DNA of 64,000 nucleotides from Candidatus Rubrimentiphilum sp. (GTDB lineage Bacteria > Vulcanimicrobiota > Vulcanimicrobiia > Vulcanimicrobiales > Vulcanimicrobiaceae): assembly GCA_035710515.1 (NCBI GenBank), contig DASTDE010000003.1:62001-126000 (forward strand). Direction: 5' to 3'. The notes beneath the pieces were generated by a model that searched no databases, was not told the DNA's origin, and saw only the letters and a list, made by a program, of their open reading frames with translations. The translations under genes and the position numbers were made by a program. Of this stretch, positions 15,434-24,570 are shown piece by piece. Numbering within the stretch: the stretch's first letter is position 1; each line of letters opens with the position of its first letter.

Positions 15434-16449
15434 GTGTACCTGATTCGCGGATTAACCGCTGCGTAGAGCAGATCGACGATCGTGTTGACGACCACGAACA
15501 CGGTCGCGAAAAGCAAGATGACGCCGTTGACCAGCGGCATGTCGCGATTGCTGATGGCGTCGAACGCCAGCCGCCCGACGCCGGGCCACGCAAAGATGTG
15601 TTCGGTCAGCACCGCGCCGCCGAGCAGCAGCCCGGTCTGCAGACCGATGACGGTCAGAATCGGCACGAGCGCGTTCCGCAGCGCGTGATGCAAGAGCACG
15701 GTGCGTTCGCTCAGGCCTTTTGCGCGCGCCGTGCGGATGTAATCGCTGCGCAAGACGTCGAGCATGCCGCTGCGCGTGATCTTCGCGACAATCGCCAGCG
15801 GTATCGTTCCGAGCGTCAGCGCGGGCAGCACCAAGTGCCAGAGCGCATCGCCGGCAGCTTGCCAGTTGCCTTCCAGAAGCGCGTCCAGAACGATCAGATG
15901 CGTGATCGGCGTAACGGTATACTGCAACGAAATGCGCCCCGATATCGGAAAGAGATTGAGCCCGTAATACGATGGTACCACCGAGAGCAGGTACACAAGC
16001 ATCCAGCCCAGCCAAAAGACGGGAATCGAAACGCCCAGCAGCGCCAGGCTCATCGTGAAGGCGTCCGTCAATGACCGGAATTTTACAGCCGCGATGATCC
16101 CCAGCGGCACGCCGAAGGCGATCGCCACGATCATGGCAGCCAGCGCCAGCTCGACTGTGGCCGGAAAATACTGCGCCAGTTTGCCGGAAACGCTGTCGTT
16201 ATCGACTATCGAACGGCCGAGATCGCCGTGCGCCGCGTGATCCAGGTACAGTCCGAGCTGCACGTACCACGGTTTGTCCAAGCCGAGCGACGCGCGTAGC
16301 GCAGCGGCTTGCGCGGCGGACGCATGCTCGCCTAGCCGAATCGCAACCGGGTCGCCCGGAATCAATTTCATGAATCCGAAGCTGACGATCGTAATCGCGA
16401 CCAGCACGAGCACCAAGCGGATAAGCCGCAGTGCGACGAATCTAGCCAA
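15430..16449 (-). CDS. DppB/OppB-type ABC transporter permease
   Basis: This 339-residue inner-membrane permease of peptide/nickel ABC importers starts with a membrane helix and the family motif FGFMKLIPGDPV. It has six predicted membrane segments and the EAA loop GMLDVLRSDYIRTARAKGLSERTVLLHHALRNALVP. No partner permease, ATPase or binding protein adjoins it here, so it is an orphan in this stretch. It overlaps the sigma factor gene by four bases and the upstream flavoprotein by eight. The substrate is unknown. Confidence 0.9.
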   Translation of the reverse strand: MARFVALRLIRLVLVLVAITIVSFGFMKLIPGDPVAIRLGEHASAAQAAALRASLGLDKPWYVQLGLYLDHAAHGDLGRSIVDNDSVSGKLAQYFPATVELALAAMIVAIAFGVPLGIIAAVKFRSLTDAFTMSLALLGVSIPVFWLGWMLVYLLSVVPSYYGLNLFPISGRISLQYTVTPITHLIVLDALLEGNWQAAGDALWHLVLPALTLGTIPLAIVAKITRSGMLDVLRSDYIRTARAKGLSERTVLLHHALRNALVPILTVIGLQTGLLLGGAVLTEHIFAWPGVGRLAFDAISNRDMPLVNGVILLFATVFVVVNTIVDLLYAAVNPRIRYT

Positions 16450-17629
16450 TGGAACGGGCCGCGAAACGCAGCGCTTGGCCGTAGAGAAAGAGCCGTTCGA
16501 AAGGCGTCCGCTCGCGATCCTCGCGCTGCAGAATGTCCACGAACCGCGACGATTTTGCGAGTTGATCGAACAGCACGGCGTAGCGCGAAGGCTTGCGTTC
16601 CAAGAAACGCATGAGCTCCGCGCGATGCTGCAACCGCTTGTAGAACCGTTTCTTCAGCGCCGAGCCGTACCGCGCATACGCTCGTTCCGGACGGGCGCGC
16701 GACTCTGTCACGGCCTGAGCCGCATACCGGCCGCTCATTGCCGCTTCGTAAATGCCTTCGCCGTTGGTTGCGTCCACCAGCCCGGCTGCCGTGCCACCGA
16801 CCATCGCACCGGGCGCCGCAATCGCGGGCCGCGGCAGCGCGCCGTACAACAGATGCCCTTCGAGCTTGGTCGCGAATTGCGCCGCCGGATAGAGTCGCGA
16901 GCGAACGCGTTCGGTAAAGATGTCCAGCTCTTCGCGCAGCTGCGCGCCGGGCATCTTCCCCATTATGCCCAGTCCGATCGCGAGATGATCGCGTTTGGGA
17001 AACATCCACGCCACCGTCATGCGTCCGTCGCGCGTCGCAAAGTAATGCATCTCGAGCGTTTGATACGCGATCGCGGCCGCTGGCCGGTCCAGATAGACGC
17101 GGTACTGCAGCGTGGTGACGAGCCCGTCTTGCCAGCCCTCGTACGCAAATTCGCTCGTCTCGAGCTTGGCCGTCGACCCTTGCGCGAGAAAGACGTTGCG
17201 CGCGGCGATCGTCTTATGCGCGCCGGCTCGCAGATCGGCATACTCGACGAGCGTGCGATCGTTTTCGCGGCGCAATCCGCGAAAGAGCGCGGACGTTCGA
17301 ACGTCGGCCCCTTCTTGCGCGGCTAGCTGGCCGATCGTTCCATCGAGTTCCTCGCGTGTTGTGGTGTGCCCAGGGCGAATTGCGAGACCGTACTCCCGGC
17401 CGGCCGTATCGAAAAGCGCGAGGCGCGGTGTATCGCAATGCACGATCGCCCGCGGCAGATCGAACTCCTCGCAAAAACCCGGGCGCAATCCGGCGGCGCA
17501 AACGCGCTTGGCGCCGACGGTGCTGTCCTTTTCCAGAACGACAGTGCGGATGCCGGCCCGCGCCGCTTCGCGTGCCGCCACGCCGCCCGCCGGCCCACAG
17601 CCGACAACGACGAACTCGGCTTGCTCCAT
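16442..17629 (-). CDS. Geranylgeranyl reductase-family FAD-dependent oxidoreductase
   Basis: The product has 395 residues from ATG 17629. It starts with the FAD-binding motif EFVVVGCGPAGGVAAREAARAG, then VVLEKDSTVGAKRVCAAGLRP, and carries the C-terminal family motif VGGTAAGLVDATNGEGIYEAAMSGRYAA. Members reduce double bonds of polyprenyl chains (geranylgeranyl-chlorophyll, archaeal lipids, menaquinone tails). The presence of ispD, ispF, ispH and a polyprenyl synthase elsewhere in the window fits a polyprenyl substrate. An in-frame start at 17767 would add 46 basic low-complexity residues and is not favoured. Confidence 0.85.
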   Translation of the reverse strand: MEQAEFVVVGCGPAGGVAAREAARAGIRTVVLEKDSTVGAKRVCAAGLRPGFCEEFDLPRAIVHCDTPRLALFDTAGREYGLAIRPGHTTTREELDGTIGQLAAQEGADVRTSALFRGLRRENDRTLVEYADLRAGAHKTIAARNVFLAQGSTAKLETSEFAYEGWQDGLVTTLQYRVYLDRPAAAIAYQTLEMHYFATRDGRMTVAWMFPKRDHLAIGLGIMGKMPGAQLREELDIFTERVRSRLYPAAQFATKLEGHLLYGALPRPAIAAPGAMVGGTAAGLVDATNGEGIYEAAMSGRYAAQAVTESRARPERAYARYGSALKKRFYKRLQHRAELMRFLERKPSRYAVLFDQLAKSSRFVDILQREDRERTPFERLFLYGQALRFAARSIG

Positions 17630-17675
17630 GATCGTAGTCGTTTCGGCACGCCTGGCCGCGCGCCCGTTCCCCCGC

Positions 17676-18071
17676 TTAAGTCCGTGCGTCGAAGGTGAGG
17701 ATCGGATAGTCGAGCAGGCGTGGATCGGCGGTGACGAGCGACCGGCTCTCCGAGAGCGCCTGCGCAACGAGAATACGATCGAACGGATCGCGGTGACGTT
17801 CGTCGAGCGAGGCCAAGGCCAGGACGTGATCGAGCGCTATCGCGAGCATAGTGGCGCCCGACCGCCTCAAGCGCGTCCGAATATATTCAGGAGCCTCCAT
17901 CGGCAGATCGAGCTTGCCGCGTCGATTTTTTAAGACGATCTCCCACGCGCTCGCGACCGAAAGCGCGAGATCGTTCTCCGCGTCCTCGAGCAACGTGCGC
18001 GTCTTGCGCCCAAGGCGTTCGGGCGCGAGCCCCATCCATAGCCAGACGTGGGTGTCGAGCAGCAACTTCAT
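17676..18071 (-). CDS. PIN-domain toxin (VapC-like RNase)
   Basis: This 131-residue PIN-domain protein starts KLLLDTHVWLW with the first acidic residue. SVASAWEIVLKNRRGKLDL (second acidic), DPFDRILVAQAL (third acidic pair) and VTADPRLLDYP (fourth) follow. The subfamily (PilT/YkuL-like 'DTHVWLW') is usually paired with Phd/YefM antitoxins, as here. Toxins of this type are site-specific ribonucleases. Its ATG overlaps the antitoxin stop by four bases. Confidence 0.92.
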   Translation of the reverse strand: MKLLLDTHVWLWMGLAPERLGRKTRTLLEDAENDLALSVASAWEIVLKNRRGKLDLPMEAPEYIRTRLRRSGATMLAIALDHVLALASLDERHRDPFDRILVAQALSESRSLVTADPRLLDYPILTFDART

Positions 18072-18301
18072 TCGACGTATTCGCTGAACTCGTCGGGCAC
18101 AAACGTATCGAAGTCAGCCGCGAGGCGAAACGGCAGCCCCTTGTCGTAGCCAAGTTCGCGTTTCTTCCCAGTCCGCTCGATTGGAACCAGCCGCGCGACC
18201 GGCACGCCGGCTTTTGCGATGACCACTTCTTCGCCGCGTTCGACATCATGAATCAACGCCGAAAAACGCGTCTTCGCATCGTGAATGTTCGCCCGTTTCA
18301 T
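18068..18301 (-). CDS. Phd/YefM-family antitoxin
   Basis: This 77-residue antitoxin has an N-terminal Phd fold (ANIHDAKTRFSALIHDVERGEEVVIAKAGVPVARLVPIE), normally the DNA-binding dimer. Its acidic C-terminal tail (FDTFVPDEFSEYVE) would wrap the toxin. It precedes the toxin with a four-base overlap, the standard order. A perfect inverted repeat lies three bases before its ATG, consistent with autoregulation. Confidence 0.92.
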   Translation of the reverse strand: MKRANIHDAKTRFSALIHDVERGEEVVIAKAGVPVARLVPIERTGKKRELGYDKGLPFRLAADFDTFVPDEFSEYVE

Positions 18302-18303
18302 GG

Positions 18304-18324
18304 CCTTAGTTTAGTGGACTAAGG
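18304..18324 (-). promoter_or_regulatory. Toxin-antitoxin operator palindrome
   Basis: CCTTAGT (18304-18310) and ACTAAGG (18318-18324) form a perfect 7-base inverted repeat with a 7-base spacer directly upstream of the antitoxin start. The related sequence TTAGTTAGTC follows at 18325-18334. This is a likely Phd-type binding site; function is inferred from position. Confidence 0.6.
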
Positions 18325-18344
18325 TTAGTTAGTCAATGCTTAAG

Positions 18345-18411
18345 TCCTCGACTTCGCTCGGGCGCCCTTCGACTGCGCGCTCGCTTTGCGAGCGCCGCTC
18401 AGGATGACAAG
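18345..18411. repeat. Dispersed repeat between toxin-antitoxin genes and hppA
   Basis: CCTCGACTTCGCTCGGGCGCCC and CCCTTCGACTGCG, a GCTCGCTTTGCGAGC hairpin, and CGCTCAGGATGACA form a long copy of the repeat family. It fills most of the space between the divergent antitoxin and pyrophosphatase genes. Confidence 0.75.
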
Positions 18412-18440
18412 AGGGACGCTGTGGCTAATTCGCGGCCCCT

Positions 18441-20576
18441 ATGCATTCAGTAAGCGGGATCAGCTCTTCAATGGCAATCTACCTGGGACTGGGCGCGGGT
18501 GTGCTCGCCATCCTCTACGGGATCATCCTTATAAGCTGGGTCCTGGGGCGTTCGCCGGGCAACGCCCGCATGCAAGAGATCGCCGGCGCCATCCAGGAAG
18601 GCGCCATGGCCTTCCTGCGCCGCCAATATATAACGATAGGCGGCGTCGCGGTTGTGCTCTTCATCGTCATCTTTATCGGACTGAAATGGCAGCCGGCCGT
18701 CGGGTTTTTGATCGGCGCGGTTCTGTCGGGAGCTGCCGGCTTCATCGGCATGATGGTCTCGGTGCGCGCGAACGTCCGCACCGCCGAAGCTGCGCGCGGC
18801 GGAATAGCGCCGGCGCTGGCGGTTGCGTTTCGCGGCGGCGCCGTAACCGGGCTGCTCGTCGTCGGTCTAGGCATCCTCGCCGTCGCAGGCTATTACTGGA
18901 TATTACTTACGGTCAACCATGGCGACGAAGCGCAATCGCTCGCCGCGATGGTCGGCTTGGCGTTCGGCTGTTCGCTGATCTCCGTCTTTGCGCGTCTGGG
19001 CGGCGGTATCTACACCAAGGCCGCCGACGTCGGCGCCGATTTGGTCGGCAAAGTTGAAGCCGGCATCCCTGAAGACGATCCGCGCAACCCGGCGGTGATT
19101 GCGGACAACGTGGGCGACAACGTCGGTGACTGCGCCGGCATGGCTGCGGACCTTTTTGAAACGTATGTCGTTACGACGGTCGCCGCAATGCTGCTCGGCA
19201 ATCTGCTGCTCGGCAACGTCCCCGGCGCAACGACGTTCCCGATCGTCATCGGCGCGATCTCGATCGTTGCCTCAATCGTCGGCACGTTCTTCGTGGGGAT
19301 CGGCAAAGTCGATCGCGCGCGGATCATGAATGCGCTCTACGCCGGACTGGGCGTCGCAGGCATATTGTCGGCGATCGTCTTTTACTTCATTACGAATCGT
19401 GAATTCGGCCCCGCCGGCATTACGGTCGGCACCGGCGCGTTAGCGCGCCACGTTGCGCCGATAAACATTTGGGCGTGCGCGATCATCGGTTTGGCCGTGA
19501 CCGGACTCATCACGTGGATTACCGAGTACTACACCGGCACGCAGTTTGGACCGGTGCGCCGCATCGCCAACGCTTCGGTGACGGGACACGCCACCAACAT
19601 CATCGCCGGGCTCGCCGTTTCGATGCAGGCGACCGCGCTGCCGGGGTTAGTGATCGTCATCGGTATTTTGTCCTCGTACGCGCTCGTCGGACTGTACGGC
19701 GTCGGCATCGCGGTCATGGCGATGCTTTCGATGGCCGGCATCATCGTCGCGATCGATTCGTTCGGACCGATTACGGACAACGCGGGCGGCATCGCCGAGA
19801 TGGCGGACTTGCCGGCCGAAGTGCGCGGCGTGACGGATCCGCTCGACGCCGTCGGCAACACGACCAAAGCGGTTACAAAAGGGTATGCGATCGGATCGGC
19901 CGGTTTGGCGGCGATCGTTCTCTTTGCGTCGTTTTCGCAAGAGCTCAGCGCCAAGTGCGCGGCGCACGCCGGCTGCGTGGCCGGCGCCGGTTTGTTCAGC
20001 ATCGAGTCGCCGTACGTGCTTGCGGGGCTGCTGATCGGCGGATTGCTGCCGTTCTATTTCTCTTCGCTTTCAATGGAAGCGGTCGGCCGCGCCGCGGGTT
20101 CCGTCGTCGAAGACGTACGCCGCCAGTTCCGCGAGAATCCGGGCATCATGGCCGGCACGTCGCGGCCCGACTACGCCAAGACTGTCGACATCGTCACGCG
20201 CGCGGCGCTCAAAGAGATGGTCGTGCCGTCGCTCATTCCCGTGGGCGTTCCGGTGGTGATCGTGATCCTCGGCGTACTCGGCGTCTTCCGCGGAATCAGC
20301 GCGGCCCAAGTAATGGGCGGCGTGCTCGTCGGTGCGATCGTCACCGGGCTGTACCTGGCGATTGCCATGACCAGCGGCGGCGGCGCGTGGGACAACGCCA
20401 AGAAATACATCGAGGACGGGCACCTCGGCGGCAAAGGCTCCGAGGCGCACAAAGCTGCCGTGACGGGCGACACCGTGGGCGACCCCTATAAAGACACGGC
20501 CGGCCCCGCGATCAACCCGATGATCAAGGTGCTCAACATCGTCGCTCTGCTATTGGTAGCATTTCTCATTCACTAG
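18441..20576 (+). CDS. hppA: Membrane-bound proton-translocating pyrophosphatase, K+-independent type
   Basis: This integral membrane enzyme of 711 residues couples pyrophosphate hydrolysis to ion pumping. It has about 16 hydrophobic segments. The PPi-binding motif [20 protein letters not shown] is near residue 190, followed by [29 protein letters not shown]. The C-terminal [21 protein letters not shown] is present. [16 protein letters not shown] carries Lys where K+-dependent enzymes have Ala, indicating the K+-independent H+-pumping class. An internal ATG at 18471 is an alternative start (MAIYLGLG). It ends four bases from the convergent nucleotidyltransferase gene. Confidence 0.96.
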   Translation: MHSVSGISSSMAIYLGLGAGVLAILYGIILISWVLGRSPGNARMQEIAGAIQEGAMAFLRRQYITIGGVAVVLFIVIFIGLKWQPAVGFLIGAVLSGAAGFIGMMVSVRANVRTAEAARGGIAPALAVAFRGGAVTGLLVVGLGILAVAGYYWILLTVNHGDEAQSLAAMVGLAFGCSLISVFARLGGGIYTKAADVGADLVGKVEAGIPEDDPRNPAVIADNVGDNVGDCAGMAADLFETYVVTTVAAMLLGNLLLGNVPGATTFPIVIGAISIVASIVGTFFVGIGKVDRARIMNALYAGLGVAGILSAIVFYFITNREFGPAGITVGTGALARHVAPINIWACAIIGLAVTGLITWITEYYTGTQFGPVRRIANASVTGHATNIIAGLAVSMQATALPGLVIVIGILSSYALVGLYGVGIAVMAMLSMAGIIVAIDSFGPITDNAGGIAEMADLPAEVRGVTDPLDAVGNTTKAVTKGYAIGSAGLAAIVLFASFSQELSAKCAAHAGCVAGAGLFSIESPYVLAGLLIGGLLPFYFSSLSMEAVGRAAGSVVEDVRRQFRENPGIMAGTSRPDYAKTVDIVTRAALKEMVVPSLIPVGVPVVIVILGVLGVFRGISAAQVMGGVLVGAIVTGLYLAIAMTSGGGAWDNAKKYIEDGHLGGKGSEAHKAAVTGDTVGDPYKDTAGPAINPMIKVLNIVALLLVAFLIH

Positions 20577-20579
20577 CCG

Positions 20580-21323
20580 TTAAGCGAGCTGCCTTAGGGC
20601 AGCTCGTATATCCTCATCGGCATAGTCATCCGCGCGAAGCCGCTCGACGGCCCTGCGCCGCAGCTGGGCCGGATCCGCACTGTAGATGCGCTTAGAAAGA
20701 CTTTCCGTCAAGCTGAACCCCGTCTTGTAGCTTGCCATCAGCGCTCGCGCGAACTCGTCGTACATCAACTCTTTTATGCGAACGCGCGAGTCGATCTCAA
20801 TCATTCGGCCGGATAGCGCTTCGCGGCATTTGCCGTTAAAGAATTCGCCCGTATGCAGCTCGAGAGCGACGCGGTCGATGTTCAAGTCGACGCCGTCCAA
20901 GAACGATTCGATCGTCACGGGAAGCCGTAGCTCTTTGATCCATACGGTGTCGTGCAACTGCCAAATATCCAGCCAAAAAGTCGTCCCTCTCGGCTTCCAG
21001 CGATACCCGCCCAGGGGAGTTCCGGAAAGATAGCCGGGAGAAGCTTTGAGAATCGCTTCCAGGTCTTTTGTATCGATAATGAGATCGATATCTTTCGGGC
21101 GCGTCGCAACGCCGGTGGTCTCCGCTCGCAGCAGATCGCGCAAAAAGCCGCCGACTAAATAAGCCTTGGTGGCATGCGGAAAACGCTGCAGAAACTCGGA
21201 AAGCGGCTTTTCGACTTTGTACTCACGGAGCCGCTCCCACGCCCGATCGAGGAGGCGTTCGTCTTTCGCAGCGCTCACGATCAATCCATCGGCCCTCTTA
21301 AGCACCACGCTTAGTAGCCGCAA
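20580..21323 (-). CDS. Nucleotidyltransferase-fold protein (poly(A) polymerase head-like)
   Basis: The 247-residue protein has the nucleotidyltransferase signature: AYLVGGFLRDLL (GG and basic residue), DIDLII (catalytic Asp pair), and a later VDLNIDRVAL acidic strand. This resembles the head domain of the CCA-adding/poly(A) polymerase superfamily, but it lacks the usual full C-terminal helical body. The C-terminal region (LSKRIYSADPAQLRRRAVERLRADDYADEDIRAALRQLA) is helical. The substrate is unknown; it is probably not the main CCA enzyme. A GTG a few codons in may be the true start. Confidence 0.65.
   Translation of the reverse strand: MRLLSVVLKRADGLIVSAAKDERLLDRAWERLREYKVEKPLSEFLQRFPHATKAYLVGGFLRDLLRAETTGVATRPKDIDLIIDTKDLEAILKASPGYLSGTPLGGYRWKPRGTTFWLDIWQLHDTVWIKELRLPVTIESFLDGVDLNIDRVALELHTGEFFNGKCREALSGRMIEIDSRVRIKELMYDEFARALMASYKTGFSLTESLSKRIYSADPAQLRRRAVERLRADDYADEDIRAALRQLA
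20585..20606. terminator. Hairpin at convergent hppA / nucleotidyltransferase ends
   Basis: CGAGCTGCC (20585-20593) and GGCAGCTCG (20598-20606) form a perfect 9-bp stem with a four-base loop. It lies in the last codons of the nucleotidyltransferase gene and just past the hppA stop. There is no T-run on either side, so termination efficiency is uncertain. Confidence 0.4.
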
Positions 21324-21378
21324 GCAAGCGCCGGCTAGCTGGGACGAACGGCTCTAAGGGTACGTACGTTTTATCGAC

Positions 21379-22320
21379 ATGAGGATGAGAATGATGAAGC
21401 GATTCTTCGGAGCGGTCACGGCGGCGGCTCTGGCATTGGCCTGTTTCGCACCCGCCGTAGCGGACACGGCGCAAGACCAGCAGACCGAACTCCAAATCGG
21501 CCAGCAAGTCTACCAGCAGCTCCAACAGAAGGGCGAGATCGTCACGAACTCGCCGTATTACGCCGTCCTCACGCCAATCGCCAACCGTATCAAGCGCGTT
21601 GCCGACCAGCAGTACTTCACGCCATTTCATTTTATTATCGTCAACGAAACCTCGCCGAACGCGTTCGCAGTCCCGGGCGGCAACGTCTACGTCACCACCG
21701 CGATGATGCGGTTCGTCAAGAACAAGGAAGAGCTGGCGGGCGTTCTGTGCCACGAAACGTCGCACGACATCCATCATGACGTCTTGAATCTCTATCAAAA
21801 AGATCAGCGCCTGAGCCTCTATGGCACCATCGCCGAACTGCTCTTGGGCCGCGGCGCCAACGGAATCGCAAACACCGTCATTAATTTAGCCGCTAACCTC
21901 GAAGCGACGCATTTCTCGCGCCAAGTCGAGGAGGCAGCCGATCAGAAAGGCGCAATCACGTGCGCCCAAGCCGGGCTGACGCCCTATGGCTTGATTTGGC
22001 TCATGCAGGCGTTTCAGAACATGAATGTGTCGAACCCGCCTGAGATCATCTCCGATCATCCCAGCGATGCGCACCGCATTGGGGCGCTGCAGGACGAATT
22101 CGCCAGAGACCCTGGGACGTTCTCAAAGTTTAACCCGCAGATCGCGTGCGGCACGCCGCTGAGCTACAGCGGTCTATACGATCAATACAAGGGCGGTTGC
22201 GGAATCCCGCGCAGGCAGACCGGCTCATCCGTTACGGCTACGCGCTCGGGCATAACGCACATCACTCCGGTGAGCGCGACGAAGAAATCTAAGTGCCCGG
22301 CCGGCTGGAAATTCTGCTAG
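21379..22320 (+). CDS. Secreted M48-family metalloprotease
   Basis: The product is a 313-residue exported protease. A signal peptide (RFFGAVTAAALALACFAPAVADT) ends about residue 30. The domain shows TSPNAFAVPGGNVYVTTAMM, the zinc motif HETSH near 133, and EEAADQKGAITCAQAGL (third ligand Glu) near 196, then SDHPSDAHRIGALQ. This is the BepA/YcaL type of periplasmic M48 protein that handles envelope proteins. Four in-frame ATGs lie close together (21379-21394); the later ones follow GAGGATGAG and may be the true start. The Cys-containing C-terminal tail (KSKCPAGWKFC) is unusual. Confidence 0.88.
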   Translation: MRMRMMKRFFGAVTAAALALACFAPAVADTAQDQQTELQIGQQVYQQLQQKGEIVTNSPYYAVLTPIANRIKRVADQQYFTPFHFIIVNETSPNAFAVPGGNVYVTTAMMRFVKNKEELAGVLCHETSHDIHHDVLNLYQKDQRLSLYGTIAELLLGRGANGIANTVINLAANLEATHFSRQVEEAADQKGAITCAQAGLTPYGLIWLMQAFQNMNVSNPPEIISDHPSDAHRIGALQDEFARDPGTFSKFNPQIACGTPLSYSGLYDQYKGGCGIPRRQTGSSVTATRSGITHITPVSATKKSKCPAGWKFC

Positions 22321-22322
22321 CG

Positions 22323-23051
22323 CTACCAGCCGCCGGAAGCGCCGCCCCCGCCAAAGCCTCCGCCGAATCCGCCGCCGCCTAGACCGCCACCGAAACCGCC
22401 GCCCCCGCTGCTCCCACTGCCGATGCCGGTTCCCAGGAACCACAGGCCCGAGCTGCCGCGCGGGCGTTTACCCGCTCGTACTCGCGCCAGAAAGATCAAT
22501 AACCCGAAGATAAAGAGAAAGATGATCAGCGAGCCGACGATGCTGCGCGTCTCATCGCTGCTCGTAGCCGGCGTCGCCACCGGATGACCGATTTGATCTT
22601 TGAACGACGGCGTAATCGTGAGGAGCATGCGGTCGACGCCGGCCTGCACCGCAGCGTCCGGATTGCCGGCGCGCATCGCCGGACGGATCGTTTCGTTGAT
22701 GATGCGGCTGGAGTCGGCGTCGGTTAACGAGCCTTCCAAGCCGTAGCCGACTTCAATTCTGATCTTGCGATCCTGCATGAACAGGAACAGGACAGCGCCG
22801 TCGTCCTTGCCCTTGCGGCCGATCTTCCACGTTTGGGAAGCGTTTACGGTCCAGTTTTCAAGCGGAACATCACCGGTCGTCTGACCGATCCACACGATCA
22901 CGCGATGGCCGGTAACGTCCTCGTAATGATTGAGTTCAGTGTCGAGTTTCTGGACTGTCGACGACGAGAGCGCGCCGGCGTTATCGGTGACATACTCGGT
23001 GGGGCGCGGCGGAGCGGTGAGCGCGGCGGCCAGCACGACGGCGGCAATCAT
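22323..23051 (-). CDS. TPM-domain membrane protein with Gly-rich tail
   Basis: This 242-residue protein has an N-terminal signal, then a TPM (Psb32/YgcG) domain: YVTDNAGALSSSTVQKLDTELNHYE, HRVIVWIGQTTGD, GKDDGAVLFLFMQDRKIRIEVGYGLEGSLTDADSSRII. A membrane helix (IIFLFIFGLLIFLARV) near 190 is followed by a C-terminal GGGGFGGG-type tail, usual for this family. It is co-directional with a second TPM gene and lemA, a recurrent envelope-associated trio whose biochemical role is not settled. Confidence 0.88.
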   Translation of the reverse strand: MIAAVVLAAALTAPPRPTEYVTDNAGALSSSTVQKLDTELNHYEDVTGHRVIVWIGQTTGDVPLENWTVNASQTWKIGRKGKDDGAVLFLFMQDRKIRIEVGYGLEGSLTDADSSRIINETIRPAMRAGNPDAAVQAGVDRMLLTITPSFKDQIGHPVATPATSSDETRSIVGSLIIFLFIFGLLIFLARVRAGKRPRGSSGLWFLGTGIGSGSSGGGGFGGGLGGGGFGGGFGGGGASGGW

Positions 23052-23431
23052 CGCGCGTTCTCCTTCGGAAAATGTGCCTGGAATTGGTCGCCGACACGTT
23101 TGATGCCGTGCACCAGTGCGGCGGTCATGTCGCCTTGCTTAAAATGGGGCGTCATGCCGGCGACGAGCTCTTCCCAGAACGCGTCCCCGACACGCTTGTG
23201 GATAGCATCGTCGCCATATACGGCAAAGCGTCGCGACTTCGGCGCCACCAGGAAGATCACGGCGTTGCGGTGCGTGTGACGGTGCAGGTCGGCTTGGTGT
23301 AAATGCTCGCGCGCGGATTCCAGCGCGTCGGGAGTGTCGTGCGGAACTATCCGGACCGCGACGCGTCCCGTCGTACCTTGCTCCGCCGCGTCAATCGCCG
23401 CCCGGATGCGATCGCCGTCGATCTCTTTCAT
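23048..23431 (-). CDS. Second TPM-domain protein (soluble)
   Basis: This 127-residue TPM-domain protein has no signal or membrane segment. AIDAAEQGTTGRVAVRIVPHD and HRNAVIFLVAPKSRRFAVYGDDAIHKRVGDAFWEELVAGMTPHFKQGDMTAALVHGI cover the domain. It sits between lemA and the membrane TPM gene with a four-base overlap to the latter. Paired long and short TPM proteins next to lemA are common, suggesting that they act together. Confidence 0.85.
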   Translation of the reverse strand: MKEIDGDRIRAAIDAAEQGTTGRVAVRIVPHDTPDALESAREHLHQADLHRHTHRNAVIFLVAPKSRRFAVYGDDAIHKRVGDAFWEELVAGMTPHFKQGDMTAALVHGIKRVGDQFQAHFPKENAR

Positions 23432-24052
23432 TTAGAACGTGACTTTGGGCGCAGTCTGGGATCCCGGCTGGGCTTGGAAGTATGCCTTGCTGGCGAAGCG
23501 CGATCCAAAGATGCCCGCGATCATGGCGGTCGGGAATGTGTTGCGCTTGGTGTTAAACTCCTGCGCCAATTCGTTGTAGCGGCGCCGCTCGACTGAGATT
23601 CGGTTTTCGGTTCCTTCGAGCTGCGACTGCAAGGTCAGGAAATTCTCGTTCGCTTTCAGATCGGGGTAATTCTCCACCGTCACCAGCAGCCGCGAAAGCG
23701 CCGAACCAAGATTATTCTGCGCCTTTTGGAACTGCGCCATCGCATTGGGATCGTTGGCCGCGTTCTGAATCACTTGCGGCGAGAGCTGCCCGACGCTCGC
23801 GCGAGCTTGCGTAACGGCGATGTAGGTGCTTTTCTCGAAGTTCGCAACGCCCTTGACCGTAGCCACCAAGTTGGGCACGAGGTCGGCGCGGCGCTGATAC
23901 TGGTTTTCAACTTGCGCCCACTGCGCCTGAACCGCCTGGTCGAGTGTCACCAAACTGTTATAGGTCGCGCCGATGGCGATGGCGATGATAACGACGATCG
24001 CCAGCACGATCCAGATGCCGTAGGAACGGGGGCGTTCCTGAACTTGTCCCAT
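23432..24052 (-). CDS. lemA: LemA family protein
   Basis: The product is a 206-residue membrane-anchored helical-bundle protein. One N-terminal membrane helix (IWIVLAIVVIIAIAIGATYNSLVTLDQAVQAQWAQVENQYQRRADLVPNLV contains the helix and the LemA signature) is followed by ENYPDLKANENFLTLQSQLEGTENRISVERRRYNE and FPTAMIAGIFG. LemA proteins bind or organise membranes. It lies one base upstream of the soluble TPM gene in a co-directional trio. Confidence 0.93.
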   Translation of the reverse strand: MGQVQERPRSYGIWIVLAIVVIIAIAIGATYNSLVTLDQAVQAQWAQVENQYQRRADLVPNLVATVKGVANFEKSTYIAVTQARASVGQLSPQVIQNAANDPNAMAQFQKAQNNLGSALSRLLVTVENYPDLKANENFLTLQSQLEGTENRISVERRRYNELAQEFNTKRNTFPTAMIAGIFGSRFASKAYFQAQPGSQTAPKVTF

Positions 24053-24060
24053 GTTTTCTC

Positions 24061-24570
24061 CTATGCGGGCTGCGGCGCTTCATCGAGCGCGCGGAACTTA
24101 CGGTAGAGCACAAAGTACGACGTAACTACTGCGGAAATACCAAAGAGTAGCAAGCCATCGCCGACCATCGTGCCGAGCGCGCTCAGCGGCAGCATCATGC
24201 GGATGCCTGCCCGCAGGACCAGCGCGCCCACCCAGATTGCGGCGGTGAGCCAAGACGGATCGACGTACATGACGTGTGGTTTTTCGGTTCGCCGCACGAC
24301 CCGGTGAGCCGACATAACGAGCCCTAGCGGCACGCCGAAAGCGATGCCGATGACGACCGCCGCCGTCACCGATAAAGCAGATGCGGGGTGGGTCTGCTGA
24401 CCGCCCCAGATCGCGAATGCGGTTATGGCCACAAACACGAAGGGAGCAACGAATAAGCGCGTGAGGCTCATCTTCATCGGCCGCGAGTAGCGAAAGAGAA
24501 CGAACGCCGCGATAAGGACGTACGCGATGAGCATTGGATAAACCGGAGGCTGTTGCGCGGCGGTATGCAT
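24061..24570 (-). CDS. CcdC-like (DUF1453-type) membrane protein
   Basis: This is a 169-residue protein with five predicted membrane helices. RYSRPMKMSLTRLFVAPFVFVAITAFAIW, GVPLGLVMSAHRVVRRTEKP and VDPSWLTAAIWVGALVLRAGIR resemble the CcdC/DUF1453 family. No catalytic motif is visible and the function is unknown. It lies one base from the cupin gene upstream and eight bases from lemA downstream, so it probably belongs to that transcript. Confidence 0.6.
   Translation of the reverse strand: MHTAAQQPPVYPMLIAYVLIAAFVLFRYSRPMKMSLTRLFVAPFVFVAITAFAIWGGQQTHPASALSVTAAVVIGIAFGVPLGLVMSAHRVVRRTEKPHVMYVDPSWLTAAIWVGALVLRAGIRMMLPLSALGTMVGDGLLLFGISAVVTSYFVLYRKFRALDEAPQPA

Noticed and set aside
19469-20491. 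340-codon plus-strand frame inside hppA
   Set aside because: Shifted-frame shadow of the pyrophosphatase, extremely Arg-rich.
22323-22420. Tandem GGN-type repeats considered as CRISPR or minisatellite
   Set aside because: They encode the Gly-rich C-terminal tail of the TPM protein; no spacers or conserved direct repeats.
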